From assembly GCA_029834535.1 (NCBI GenBank), contig JAQMWT010000081.1, positions 62,001-126,000 of the forward strand: a stretch of 64,000 nt of DNA. Reading direction: 5' to 3'. Within the stretch, counting starts at the first letter, position 1; every line of letters starts with the position of its first letter. The stretch is from Chrysophaeum taylorii. Lineage: Eukaryota; Sar; Pelagophyceae; Pelagomonadales; Pelagomonadaceae. Under the pieces are notes generated by a model that had not been told where the DNA came from, ran no database searches, and worked only from the letters and a program-made list of their open reading frames with translations. Below, one piece after another: positions 21,722 to 31,657 of this stretch. A program made the translations under genes and the position numbers.

Positions 21722-22828
21722 TTATTTTTCTATTTCCCCGTCGTCGTCGTTGTCGTCGCCGGGAACAGGGCGCGGCGGGAGGGCGGCGAGGATGGCATCG
21801 AGGGCTTTCTGAAAAGGCTTGGCAGCCGGAGAGTTAGGCGTGGCGTCGGCGAAGTAGACCCCGGCCTCGCATGCTTTGGTGAGCTCGGGATCGAGCGGAA
21901 GCGCGCCGAGGTAGGGGACGCGAAAGGCTTTCGCCATGGCCTCGGGGCCGGCATTTTTGTCCGGGGGGACAAAGGCGTCGACGCAGACGTCGTGGGTTTG
22001 CAGGAATTCCGCCAGGCGTTCCTGGATCGCCGGCGTATCGTCGTTACCCGTGCGTTTGTCGATAAATCTGACGTCGGTCAGCGGCGTGCGGACGGTCGCC
22101 ATGTTCTCTACGACGCCCAAGACGGGCAATTTCGACTTGGCGCAAAAATTGAGCTCCTTGCGGACGTCCTGCATCGATATCTCCTGCGGAGTCGTCACGA
22201 CAATAGCCCCCGAAACATCCGCGAGCTTCAAGTAGGTCGCGATCGTGATCTGTTCGTCCGAGGTGCCGGGCGGCGTGTCGATTACGAGAAAATCGAGGTC
22301 TCCCCAGTCGACTTCCGTGAGAAACTGTTTGATGAGTCCGTTCTTCCGCGGCGCGCGCCAGATGACGGCGTTGTCGTTGTCGGGGAGCAGAAAGCCCACC
22401 GACATGACCCCCAACTCCCCCTTGGAATCCACGAACACGGGGGACCAGCCGGTCGACGACCGATGGACGCCCCGGCCCGTCAACCCTAACATTCGGGGGA
22501 CCGACGGCCCGCAGATATCGACGTCGAGGAGGCCCACAGCGTGGCCCTTGGCCGCCAGCGCAAACGCGACCTGGCACGCGACGGTCGACTTGCCGACGCC
22601 GCCTTTTCCAGAGAGGACAACGATTTTGTGCCGAACATTCGCGAGGCGCGCGCGGACGATCGCCGGCGTCTCGTCGATGGTACGACCCGCCCCGGAGGCA
22701 CAAGCAGCAGCGTTTGGACATCCCGCGCACGCGGCCGCGCGCCCCGCCTCCTCCGACGACGGCCCCACACACCCTGCGTTCGCCTTGGAAGCATCGATAT
22801 TCGACATCGTGTTCGTTCCGGTACTCAT
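21722..22828 (-). CDS. NBP35: NBP35/NUBP1-type cytosolic Fe-S scaffold ATPase
   Basis: The N-terminus carries the NBP35 ferredoxin-like signature C-x13-C-x2-C-x5-C (GCVGPSS...CAGCPNAAAC). Then come the deviant Walker A VLSGKGGVGKST, switch GLLDVDICGPSVPRMLG, LVIDTPPGTSDEQ and the Mrp/NBP35 signature of the MinD-like P-loop family. NBP35 assembles 4Fe-4S clusters in the cytosolic CIA pathway for DNA polymerases, XPD and others. After VVENM, where fungal and animal proteins have the second CPxC cluster ligand, this one reads ATVRTPLTDVRF, the form I associate with plant NBP35. Start ATG 22828 (MSTGTNTMSN) is preferred because a frame extension to 22981 would overlap the divergent neighbour. Confidence 0.9.
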   Translation of the reverse strand: MSTGTNTMSNIDASKANAGCVGPSSEEAGRAAACAGCPNAAACASGAGRTIDETPAIVRARLANVRHKIVVLSGKGGVGKSTVACQVAFALAAKGHAVGLLDVDICGPSVPRMLGLTGRGVHRSSTGWSPVFVDSKGELGVMSVGFLLPDNDNAVIWRAPRKNGLIKQFLTEVDWGDLDFLVIDTPPGTSDEQITIATYLKLADVSGAIVVTTPQEISMQDVRKELNFCAKSKLPVLGVVENMATVRTPLTDVRFIDKRTGNDDTPAIQERLAEFLQTHDVCVDAFVPPDKNAGPEAMAKAFRVPYLGALPLDPELTKACEAGVYFADATPNSPAAKPFQKALDAILAALPPRPVPGDDNDDDGEIEK

Positions 22829-22935
22829 CAGGAACAACGGACGGACGACGTCGTCGTAATAGGACGTCGTAATTTTCCTATGATGCTGTTCTGGGTAGAG
22901 TATCGTAATATTCAAACAAAAGGAACGAAAGAAAG
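22829..22935. promoter_or_regulatory. 107 bp divergent promoter between NBP35 and esterase
   Basis: The two start codons face away from each other across 107 bp, so both promoters must lie here or inside the genes. I see no TATA box that I can defend. Inferred from gene geometry only. Confidence 0.5.
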
Positions 22936-24195
22936 ATGCCTGCGAGCCTCGGCTGCGACGCCGGCGGCTCGAGGACCTCAACTAACTGGTCGTTCGCGGT
23001 GGAGTGGGATGGCCAGACCTACACGCAGGACGTGATGGTCCCCGATGCGACCCGATATCCGGCGCCTTGGCCGCTCGTCATGTACTTCCACGGATTCATG
23101 GGGACGACGATGACCCCGGGGCCCAAGACATTCGCCGAGAAAGCGCACGACGTCGGCGTCGCGACGGTGCGGCTCCAGGGCGCGGGCCCGCCCGACATGC
23201 AATCGTGGAATGGCTTTGGATCCACGAGATCGCCAGGGCCTGACGGTCCGACGTGCGCGCCGGGATCGCCGAGCTTCTGCTTCGAAGACTGCGGCGAATG
23301 CGGCGACGAGTGCTGGTGGACGACCTGCATCGACAGCGTTGGCCTCGCAATGAAGACGCTCGACGCCGTCGAACAGGAGCTGTGCGTCGACCTCGACAGA
23401 GTCTGGGCGGCGGGCTGTTCGAACGGCGGCATGTTCGCGTACGAGCTTGCCAAAGACGTGCGCTCGGCGCCGCGCCTCGCCGGCATTGCCCCCGTGGTCG
23501 GCCTGCCGCACAACGGCTTTAACATCCCACCGGCCTCGCCAATGCACATGGTCGGCGTCTGGGGATCGCTCGACGCGACGTGCCCGCCCTTCTCGAACAC
23601 GGACGATCCAACCAAGTCCCTCGATTCGTCTTACGGCGGCTGGTACTACTCGACGGCCGCGAACACCACCCGGACCTGGGCGCGCGCGAACGGCTGCACG
23701 ATGGGCGAAGAACCAGGTGTGGGCTGCGTCGACGTCGGCACGGATTGCGCGTCCGGCGACGTACGAGGCTGCGTCTTCGACACGGAACATGTCTGCAGAG
23801 AGTCCTTCCAGCACTCGGCTGTCCTCGAATTTATTCTCCCAAGGACCAAGCCACCAATATTCCTGCGCGACCACGACGATATCGACGACGACGGGACGAG
23901 TCGACGCGACGCTCGCGGCGGCGCCCTTCTCGTCTCGGCGTCGCTCCTCTTCGCTTTTCTCGCCCTCCTCAGCTTCGCGGGCCGCCTCCTCCTCCGCCGC
24001 CGACGTTTTGTCCTCGAAACCAAGCGCTACCCCTCTTCTCAGACTTTCGACAATCACCGTAAGTCCCCGATGCTCCTCTTGTCGCCGACGGAATACGAGC
24101 TCGTCGACAACGCGATCAACGACAAGCCCCGAATTTCGCCTCGTCGTCGCGGCGACAACTTGGACGTAGCTCCTGCTGACGTCGCGTTCGTTTGA
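22936..24195 (+). CDS. Membrane-anchored esterase (PHB-depolymerase/feruloyl-esterase-like alpha/beta hydrolase)
   Basis: PWPLVMYFHGFMG (oxyanion-hole HG), WAAGCSNGGMFAYELA (nucleophile Ser in G-x-S-x-G-G), VGVWGSLDATCPP (candidate Asp) and SFQHSAVLEF (candidate His) give a complete triad order. About 14 cysteines between residues ~100 and 290 suggest an extracellular, disulfide-bonded domain. Residues ~328-352 are a transmembrane helix followed by RRRR, and the ~65-residue tail contains YELV and LLL motifs typical of sorting signals. No signal peptide is visible at the chosen start (MPASLGCDAG), so an upstream exon may be missing or the topology may be unusual. Substrate unknown. Confidence 0.7.
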   Translation: MPASLGCDAGGSRTSTNWSFAVEWDGQTYTQDVMVPDATRYPAPWPLVMYFHGFMGTTMTPGPKTFAEKAHDVGVATVRLQGAGPPDMQSWNGFGSTRSPGPDGPTCAPGSPSFCFEDCGECGDECWWTTCIDSVGLAMKTLDAVEQELCVDLDRVWAAGCSNGGMFAYELAKDVRSAPRLAGIAPVVGLPHNGFNIPPASPMHMVGVWGSLDATCPPFSNTDDPTKSLDSSYGGWYYSTAANTTRTWARANGCTMGEEPGVGCVDVGTDCASGDVRGCVFDTEHVCRESFQHSAVLEFILPRTKPPIFLRDHDDIDDDGTSRRDARGGALLVSASLLFAFLALLSFAGRLLLRRRRFVLETKRYPSSQTFDNHRKSPMLLLSPTEYELVDNAINDKPRISPRRRGDNLDVAPADVAFV

Positions 24196-25596
24196 TGATG
24201 ATGATGTTTGTTTTGCCGCTTGACTCTCGACGGCGTTCCCTGTTGTGATTTTTAGTTGACTACTCTCTCTTCTTTGGTGTTCGGCCCTCTCCTCCTACGC
24301 TCCCTCGTCGTGCGCTTCCCTCGCGCGCGATACTCGACCAACTATTAGAATTTCACTTGTCTGCGACGACGGTCTCTTCTTTCTTTCGTTCGTACATCTG
24401 TGTTCCCCTCGAGACGAGTTCCATCATCATCCCTTCTTCCCACATTTTTGATATAAGGATGGATTTCGTGTCTCAAGTTATTACGTAGATTCGCGACTCC
24501 CGAAGCGTGTTTTTTTTTTCGCATTGATGGCGATAGACTCCATGTTAGCATTACGAAGATGGAAGTGCGGGTGGAAGTGCCGCGCGCGGACAACATCCAG
24601 GAGTTAGGTAGGTAGGTAGTTAGTTAGTTAGTTAGTTACCATATTGTTGTTTGTAGCAGCTCGTGAATTCCCAGAAAACTAAATCCTTGGAAAGGGTGGT
24701 ATCGTGTCGTTGTGCCAGCTTACAAAAAGCAGGCATTCGTTGTGCAGCACGCCTCACCACGAGCTCGAAGTTGAGGCCCGGCCGCCGTTGTCTTAGGAAG
24801 CGCGGAGCTGCAACGCATGCACCTCGAATTCATTTAAGTAGACCTACGACGAAAAAGACGAGCGACGAGGCTCTCCAAGGAAAGTCGGCGTAGGTAGTCT
24901 CTTCGTTCGTGAATGCACATCCACGCGTCGCATGCACGGAGGAGTCCCTTCTACAATGGATATGAGTCGTGGCTTGCGTCCCGTGAGTGTTGCCGTGCGG
25001 CCCTGGAAATACGGCGTTGAGACTCACTACGCCCCTTTGCAACTCAAAGGATTTTACCCGCTTCGTTTCCGAGCACGCCGCATTTTCGGATTCATTGATC
25101 GGAAAGTCACACGACTGCCACAACAACTAACTCCAGTAGTATATTCAACAATGGTCGAGCAAGCTCGCGCCCGCATCTCGAACTCGAGTACTTCACAAGG
25201 GGGGGGGGAGCAGCGTTGGCTTGTGAATAATTCATGGAAATCAAAATTTTTATTGGACCCGGGCCATGGCGAATGTCCGGTAATCTGTCTATCTATCTGC
25301 GTTGGGAATTTGGACACGCGGACCATACGGCATTGTCGTCGGCCGCCCACACCAGGACACGACGTATCTCGTAACGGGACGGGGTCCTCGGAACAGCGAG
25401 AAGGGGGAATGAGAGACGATATGGATTTCGTTCTTTTAGAACCCATTAATAATAATAATAATGATAAATCTCTCACCGAACGTTGGTGGTATCCCTAGGT
25501 AGCCCCAAGCCGACCTTTTCCGAGGGGGGGGTTACACCCCCAGCAGTATGGATGATTTTTTTGCGAGGCACATTTGTTATTCGCGGCAGCAGCAAG
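24196..25596. other. Intergenic, no gene seen; TTAG array
   Basis: Several frames of 80-190 codons exist, but their composition is patchy and I recognise nothing. It holds a TAGG/TTAG run at 24604-24638, a nine-G run near 25200 and an AAT run near 25449. Confidence 0.4.
24604..24638. repeat. (TAGG)n-(TTAG)n microsatellite
   Basis: Three to four TAGG units pass into five TTAG units. Third of four intergenic TTAG arrays in this window. Confidence 0.85.
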
Positions 25597-26091
25597 TCAG
25601 TCACCACACCGGAGTTGTCGTGCCTCGCGCGAAAAAGTACTCGACAAAGCCCGAAGTTTCGTCTTTCCGCAGCGATCGGAAGTGTGATGATGAGCCAAGT
25701 CCACGTGCGCCGTCCAGGTCGCGAAGACGTCGTCCGGATCACGGTTCCCGGCGATGACTTTTGCAACGACCGCGAGCCAGCGAGTCTTGGTCTGGGCGTC
25801 ATCGCATCGAAGATTGAATCGTTTGCCAGTGGTTGCCACCAGCTTGAACGCAAGGGGCTCCTGACCGTCGACGAGCGTCGCGTTTGCCAAATCGATGCGT
25901 CCCTTGAACTCCCATTTGAAGTTCTTGTTGCTGTCATCGTCGTAGTATTCGAGAATTGCTGGCCGAACTTTGAGGAAGAACATCCTCCGTTTCCAGCTTT
26001 TGACGAGATGTCCTTCCTTGTGAAGGTGGCCTTGGATGGCCACGGGCCCTTCGAAGAACCAGTGGCTCGCCGCCGCAGCAGCAGGAGCCAT
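25597..26091 (-). CDS. PH-domain protein
   Basis: Residues ~15-112 are a pleckstrin-homology domain: AIQGHLHKEGHLVKSWKRRM (first strands and basic loop), FFLKVRPAILEYYDDD, an insertion, GRIDLANATLVDG, FKLVATTGKRFNLRCDD, and the closing helix KTRWLAVVAKVI with the invariant Trp. PH domains bind phosphoinositides or proteins. The basic loop KSWKRR would suit lipid binding. The ~45 residues after the domain look unstructured, and the 3' end could be altered by an unseen intron. Start ATG 26091 (MAPAAAAASH) is preferred over the open extension upstream, which has no protein character. Confidence 0.8.
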   Translation of the reverse strand: MAPAAAAASHWFFEGPVAIQGHLHKEGHLVKSWKRRMFFLKVRPAILEYYDDDSNKNFKWEFKGRIDLANATLVDGQEPLAFKLVATTGKRFNLRCDDAQTKTRWLAVVAKVIAGNRDPDDVFATWTAHVDLAHHHTSDRCGKTKLRALSSTFSREARQLRCGD

Positions 26092-26342
26092 AGATGAGGA
26101 GAAGGAGGAGAAGAACTGCCCGGATCTGATGACGTCACAGGGTAAGTAAGTAAGTAAGGATGACAAAAAAAGCATCATTGTTCTTACACTTACCCTGATT
26201 CCGGTGCTTTCTTTCTTTTGTTGCCGGGGCCGAAAATACCATACGTGCGTAATATACAACACTACATAAAAACAGCTTACGTACGTAATACATAAAAAAA
26301 AGCCGTTAGTTATACCACACGGAACAAAAAGCCGTTATCAGA

Positions 26343-28080
26343 ATGACGTCACTCGAGCCTAAGAAGAAGAGGAACGAGACGAAACGAAACGAAACGCGGG
26401 TGGGTGGTAGAAAGAAAAAGATAATGGGGCCGTCGTCGTGGGCGTGGCTGTTTCCGGAGAGAAGAAGGTCGGAGGAGAGGCCGCGACGGTCGTCGGAGAG
26501 CGTGATCAGATGCCTCGCCGCCGAGCGTTCCGCGCGGGTTGTGGACCTCTCGAGGGTGGTCACGCCGGTTGTCGAGTTTTCGGTGGTGGACGAGTCAAAA
26601 TCGGTGGTCCCTTTTAACACCGGGAAACAACGCGCGCAGAGCGAGAGGGTTCGGTTCAGGGATTCGCCGGTGTTGTCGCTGCCGGTTCGAGATGCGGATT
26701 TTTGCGGCGACGGCGCGCCGAGGACGCCTCGGAGCGCGCCGACGACGCCGCTCGGTCTTTCTTGCCCCGAGTTGGAACGGTCGGCGACGGCGCCGAAGCA
26801 GTTCCGGTCGCGGCGAGCCTCCCGGTCGCTCGAGGAGCGGATGAACCGGGCGATGCGAACCCACTCGGAGTCGGGGGCGGCGAGGCTCGCGGCGCTGCGC
26901 GAGGCGGCGAACGAGGAGATCGCGTCGGCCTTCGCCTCCGAGGCGCCGCGGAAGTGGTCGTGGAAGTCGTGGGCGAAGAGCGTGTCCCCGTTGCCGCCGT
27001 CGGGCCGCGTGCGGACCATGGTGAGGAGTTACGAGGATTTGGCTCGAAAGGCGAAGTTTACGGCCGAAAAAAACGATCGCGAGCTGCGCGACGTCAGAGA
27101 AGCGGCCGACGCCAAGCGCGAGCGCCAGCGTCGGCGCGCCGATGACGCGACGGCGAGACTGGCGGCGCAGTCCCGGAACGCGGTGATGAAGCCTGTGATA
27201 TCAAACGTGTCGACGAGTCCGCTCAGAGTAGCCGTCGAAGTCGTCACGGAGACGCCCGACGCGCGCGTCGTATTTTCGCTCGACGAGGGGACCTCTTGGC
27301 GGAGCTACGAATCCCCCGTCTACATCGACGACGACGCCGTCGTCCTCGCGTACGCCGATAAGCCCGGCATGGCCAAGTCGGACATCGCTTCGGCAGTTTT
27401 TCGCGTCGAGGCGCCGCGATTCTTGCGCAGCGGGGCCGTCGAGCTCGAACTTCGCGAGACCCGCGGCTGCGCGTGCGCCTCCTGCGCGGCGCCCTGCGAC
27501 CGTGCCTACGTTTCGAAAAACATAACACTCTGCGCGAAATGCGCGCTCGCGCCGCTCAAGTCGCTCGACCCGCATCAGCCGAAACCCTCGCCGCCGTCGC
27601 GCGAGAGCGTAGCCGTCGCGGTCGACGCTGGCCGCCACCGCCTCTGGCTCTCCGAGAACGTCCTTTTCGCCGGCAACACTGCGGCCCTCCAGTCAGACTC
27701 GGACGACCTTCTCCGCGCCGTCGCCGCCGTCATGCTCGAGCATCCCACCATCTGCGTCCGCCTCGAGGGCCACGTCAACTCGAAGTGCGGCCTCGACTGC
27801 GACGGCACCAAAGTCTGTGAGAGTTCTTTTTTTTTACATTCATTCACCTTTTTGCTTAGGCTCGAACACGCGCTGCGCCCAGTCCTTCGGATCGACCGGA
27901 GGCGCGCTCGCGCTTTCCGTGCGCCGGGCCAACGCGGTCAAAGAGTGGATCGTCCGCGCCGGCGTCGACGAGGACCGCATACAATCCAGGGGCTTCGCCG
28001 GCTCGCGCCGCGTCGTCGACGACCCCGAAAACCTCCTCCAGTTCCTTAACCGCCGCGTCGAGGTCCACACCATCGATTAG
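26343..28080 (+). CDS. OmpA-family C-terminal domain protein with Fn3-like module (one 43 nt intron)
   Basis: Exons 26343-27816 and 27860-28080 (564 residues). The intron runs GTGAGAG...TTGCTTAG, 43 nt, phase 1, and removing it restores the frame. Residues 1-240 are basic and Ser/Arg-rich, probably disordered, with a coiled stretch. Residues ~281-355 (TPDARVVFSLDEGTSW, SPVYI, AVVLAYADKPG) resemble the Fn3-like chitobiase C-terminal module. Residues ~375-402 hold seven cysteines (CACASCAAPC...CAKC). Residues ~422-560 are an OmpA-like domain: LFAGNTAALQ, VRLEGHVNSKC, then ALSVRRANAVKEWIVRAG, RIQSRGFAGSRR and LNRRVEVHTI. In bacteria this fold grips peptidoglycan; here there is no signal peptide and the ligand is unknown. 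MGPSSWAWLF at codon 28 is an alternative start. Confidence 0.75.
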
Positions 28081-28936
28081 CCCGACCAGTTTTAAGATCA
28101 ACCGGACCCTCCTCCAACTGTCGTGCTCCGCACCTTGTCTTCTCTCGACCCCTCCTTTTGATTTTTCTTTTCTTTTCTTTTCTTTTCTTTTGGGCCGACC
28201 CATCCCTCTATGTCATGCCCCTCGTCTTCTTGGACGGAACCGTGGTGGACTCGACGGGTTATTATTATTATCTTGGCCAAAGAGGGGGCGGAACGGAGCG
28301 AGGAAACTCGTCGACGTCGTCGTCGTCGGGTTGTGGGGAAAAAGGTAATCCGAAAGAATGGCCAAAAGAAGGAGGGGACTATTCCTATTCCTATTCCTAT
28401 TCCTATTCCTACTTACGAAGGACGATCCGTTCGGAACCTTTTTTGTTTGATTTCTTTTTTTTTAAAGGGCGATGATCGATGCTCGTGTTCGTCGCGCGAG
28501 TATATTATCGCGACGGCGCGCAACGGCACCGAAATTAGTGCCGACGTCCCACTCGCGGCGGCGCGAGCCTTTTCGGCCGCACCGCGCTCTAGGATGCTTC
28601 GTAGAGTCGCCGCCTGGCGTACACATGTCGCTGCACAAACAAAATAAATAAACGTAAATTTTACCCTATTCGAGTCTCACTGCAGCACCGCAGCCCGAAG
28701 GGCGACGACGATCGATCGCGGGTCCCGGTCACCCCCCCCCCCTATGTACGTACTTCTTCTACGGTATGTGCCGCGCCATCGCTTAGTTAATTCTTTCTTT
28801 CACAAGTCACAACCTTTTTTTCGTCACAAAAACCTTTCGTCACACATACAAGTTTTGTAACAACAAAGACCCTACAGCAAAATTTTTCGCGACGGCCTAA
28901 AGCGGTCGGTGTCGGCGCATTGATTATTCGTCGCGG
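28081..28936. other. Intergenic, no gene seen; microsatellites
   Basis: Contains a TTTTC run at ~28164-28190, a TATTCC run at ~28380-28411, a homopyrimidine tract near 28440-28465 and a C run at ~28731-28742. No coding recognised. Confidence 0.5.
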
Positions 28937-31639
28937 ATGTTTCGTCCGAAAGAGCGGCGACCAGGCGTCGAGGGTTGGACAAAGAAGAGCTTTTTTTGTG
29001 TCGTCAGTTTGGTTGTCGCCATCGCGTGGCAGTCGAGGAGTCCACTGCAGAGGAGGACACGACGCCTCAACAATCAATATGACGACGGAGAGCGAGCGTG
29101 CACTAGCTTCGAGGAGTTGGTTGCCGCACTGGCTTCGCGTCGTGTTAATACGATCGTGCTCACGAGGGACTTGAATGTCACGGAAACAATCGAGATCAAC
29201 CGCACGGTGAGCATTCGAAGTAATGGCGAGCGGCAAATAGTCCTCCTCGGCGGGCAGCAACAATCGCGAATCTTCCTTCTCAACAGTTCGAGTGCACACG
29301 TGCGGCTCGAGGGCCTCGCCCTCGAACGCGGGTTGTCGAGTGCTGTTGGTGGCGGTGCGGCCTTGGTCGCGCGCGGCACCCTCGAAATGGTCGATTGCGC
29401 CGTCCGAGCGAACTCGGTCGAGGGCGCGATGGTCGTCGGGGGCGGGGTCATGGTCGGCGCCGAGGGCAACGCGAGTATTCGCGACAGCCAAGTCGAACGC
29501 AACACCGCGGCCGACCTCGGCGGGGGAATAGCGTTGTTTGGCGGCGAGCTCACGCTGAGTGACTGCAACCTGACGCGGAATTTTGGCGGCGGCGGCTCGG
29601 CGACGTACGTCGACGGCGGTACGCTTCGTGTGGTGCGTTCGGTCTTCGAGGCAAACAACGCGAGCGTCGGTACCGTCTGGGTCCACGCGGGCGACGCGAC
29701 CTTCGAGGAGTGCCTGTTTCGCACGAATACCAACGCCATCTTTGGCGGCGGCGTGTACGCGGGAGGCGGTATCGTAACGCTCGAGAACACGGCCTTTATT
29801 TCGAATATCGGTGGTGGCGGCGGCGTGTACGTCGCGAACGCCGCGCTTTACGTGACCGGCTGCACCTTCGAAAACAACGCCGCGCTGGATAACGACGACT
29901 ACGGGATGAAAGGGGGCGCAATTTTCGCCCGAGAGTCGACGGTGACCGCGTCAGAATCCAAGTTCCGCGGCAACCGCGCGACGAGCGGCAGCAACGTCCA
30001 CGTTCGGTCTGGATCGTTCTTTGCGCGATCCCTGGTTTCGGACGACGGCGAGTGGGTGGTTGGATCCAGGACCTCGCGCTTTGTCGTCTGCGACTGGGAC
30101 CCTCCCGTGTTAGTCGACCCCGAGGACGTCTTGGTGGAGGACTGCGAGGTGTGGAGGAGGAGACCCACGACACCAACGACGGCGCCGCCCACCGCAGCAG
30201 TAGTGCCGTCGCCGCTCGCGCTCTGGGAGGTACGCGTCAACGTCTCTGGCGCGAGCGCCGACGATTTCGCCGCGACACTCCGACAACCGTACTTAGACGC
30301 GATCGCCCAGCTCCTCGACGTCAGTAGTTCCCAAGTTTCTTTTGTCCAGGCCGTCGTGCGGAGCGAAACAGAGACCGAGGTTGTGTATCGCGTCCAGGTT
30401 GCCTCGGGACACGACGTCGTCGACCAAGTGCTCAAAAATGCCGTTGAAAAAACAGGCGAGTTCGACGAAGCCGTCCGACGCAACGCCGACAACCTCGAGA
30501 TTGCGGCGACGGTCCGCGCCATCGCCATCAATGCCGTCGTTGTGTTGGAGTCGCCGTCGAGCAAGAACTCCTCCTCCTCCTCCTCCTCGTCGTCGAGCCA
30601 CCACCACCACCACCACCACCACCACAAAGGTGTTTACGCGGCAGCGCTGCTCGGCTCGACGGTGCTCGCGGGCGTAGGATTCGCACTTCTTTGGTGCCGC
30701 TTCCGCGCCCGAAAAAAAAATGGACGCGATCCCGAGGCTGAAGCCCGAACCAACCAACCTGCAGCACACAGTATACCAGAATTATTTCCCTCTCGAATAC
30801 GACGCACGGCTTCGCAGTGCGGCCTGATTCGCTCCTTGAGCCGATCGTCGAGCATCGATTCAGTCGCCGCCAATCCCGTCGTCGTCGCCGAGGAGAACGC
30901 GGAAGAAATCAAGGGCGACGTTGAGCTTGTCGACCAAAGTCCCCCCAAGACGCCAAAGTCGCGCGACCGGGTGACGCCAAAGTCGCCGCCGCGCGACCGG
31001 GCGCCCACCACCCAAAGCAGCACGGACGCCGCGAGGACCCCACCCAAGACCCCCCCTCGAGGAGACGGCTTTGTGGATGATGACACCGACGGAGAAACTC
31101 TGACTGCGACGGGGTGCCACCCTCTCGACGTCAACAACCCTGAGACGTCCGACGGCACGCCCGACGTTGCGGGCAACCACAACAGGGAGAGTGAGGTCGC
31201 GTCCGACGGCGCCAGCTTCGCACTCGACATTCCCGACGTGACTGCGCTCACCGAATCGTCTGAGAGCGGGTCGACGACGACGACGACCGATGAGCATGAA
31301 GGTGAGCATCCTCGAACTCCGAGCCGTGGCATCCGGACGCCCCTGACTCCCCGTCGGCTGGCTACTACCTCGGACCAAGGCCTCATCAATCAGGAAGGGT
31401 CACTACCCCCCTCGAACAATGATGCTGCCCGCTCTGACCTCGACCATCCAGAAGACGCGAAGCCCCCTACAACGCCGAAGTCGCCGTTTGGGAGATTGAC
31501 GCCCAAGACGCCGCGGCGACGCTTGGTGAAAACAGAGTCCGCAAGAGGCCTCATCGATGATCCCGACTCCACCCAGAATCTCGAGGAGGAAGAAGAAGCA
31601 GAAGAAGAAGACGCGAGACGGACGGCGGCGTTTGTCTAA
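28937..31639 (+). CDS. Parallel beta-helix surface protein with single transmembrane helix and Thr-Pro-rich tail
   Basis: 900 residues. An N-terminal hydrophobic stretch (FFCVVSLVVAIAW) can act as signal anchor. Residues ~60-390 are a right-handed parallel beta-helix of the pectate-lyase/POMP kind, with many GGGIAL, GGGVYA, GGAIFA turns alternating with N-T and N-A-S sites. Residues ~425-540 (WEVRVNVSGASADDF, then a VVYRVQVASG strand) look like a small alpha/beta extracellular module, SEA-like by layout only. A Ser10 run and a His9 run precede the transmembrane helix (GVYAAALLGSTVLAGVGFAL), followed by RFRARKK. The ~310-residue cytoplasmic tail repeats PKTPKS, TPKSPP and RTPSRG motifs, likely phosphosites. 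Such proteins often bind or cut polysaccharide; no catalytic residues can be assigned. Its last ~200 codons are duplicated as a relic at 34226-34812. Confidence 0.75.
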   Translation: MFRPKERRPGVEGWTKKSFFCVVSLVVAIAWQSRSPLQRRTRRLNNQYDDGERACTSFEELVAALASRRVNTIVLTRDLNVTETIEINRTVSIRSNGERQIVLLGGQQQSRIFLLNSSSAHVRLEGLALERGLSSAVGGGAALVARGTLEMVDCAVRANSVEGAMVVGGGVMVGAEGNASIRDSQVERNTAADLGGGIALFGGELTLSDCNLTRNFGGGGSATYVDGGTLRVVRSVFEANNASVGTVWVHAGDATFEECLFRTNTNAIFGGGVYAGGGIVTLENTAFISNIGGGGGVYVANAALYVTGCTFENNAALDNDDYGMKGGAIFARESTVTASESKFRGNRATSGSNVHVRSGSFFARSLVSDDGEWVVGSRTSRFVVCDWDPPVLVDPEDVLVEDCEVWRRRPTTPTTAPPTAAVVPSPLALWEVRVNVSGASADDFAATLRQPYLDAIAQLLDVSSSQVSFVQAVVRSETETEVVYRVQVASGHDVVDQVLKNAVEKTGEFDEAVRRNADNLEIAATVRAIAINAVVVLESPSSKNSSSSSSSSSSHHHHHHHHHKGVYAAALLGSTVLAGVGFALLWCRFRARKKNGRDPEAEARTNQPAAHSIPELFPSRIRRTASQCGLIRSLSRSSSIDSVAANPVVVAEENAEEIKGDVELVDQSPPKTPKSRDRVTPKSPPRDRAPTTQSSTDAARTPPKTPPRGDGFVDDDTDGETLTATGCHPLDVNNPETSDGTPDVAGNHNRESEVASDGASFALDIPDVTALTESSESGSTTTTTDEHEGEHPRTPSRGIRTPLTPRRLATTSDQGLINQEGSLPPSNNDAARSDLDHPEDAKPPTTPKSPFGRLTPKTPRRRLVKTESARGLIDDPDSTQNLEEEEEAEEEDARRTAAFV

Positions 31640-31657
31640 TAAGGTAAAAATATACCT

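Noticed and set aside
24932-25498. 188-codon plus-strand frame
   Set aside because: Uneven composition with an Asn run from a microsatellite. No motif and no conserved look.
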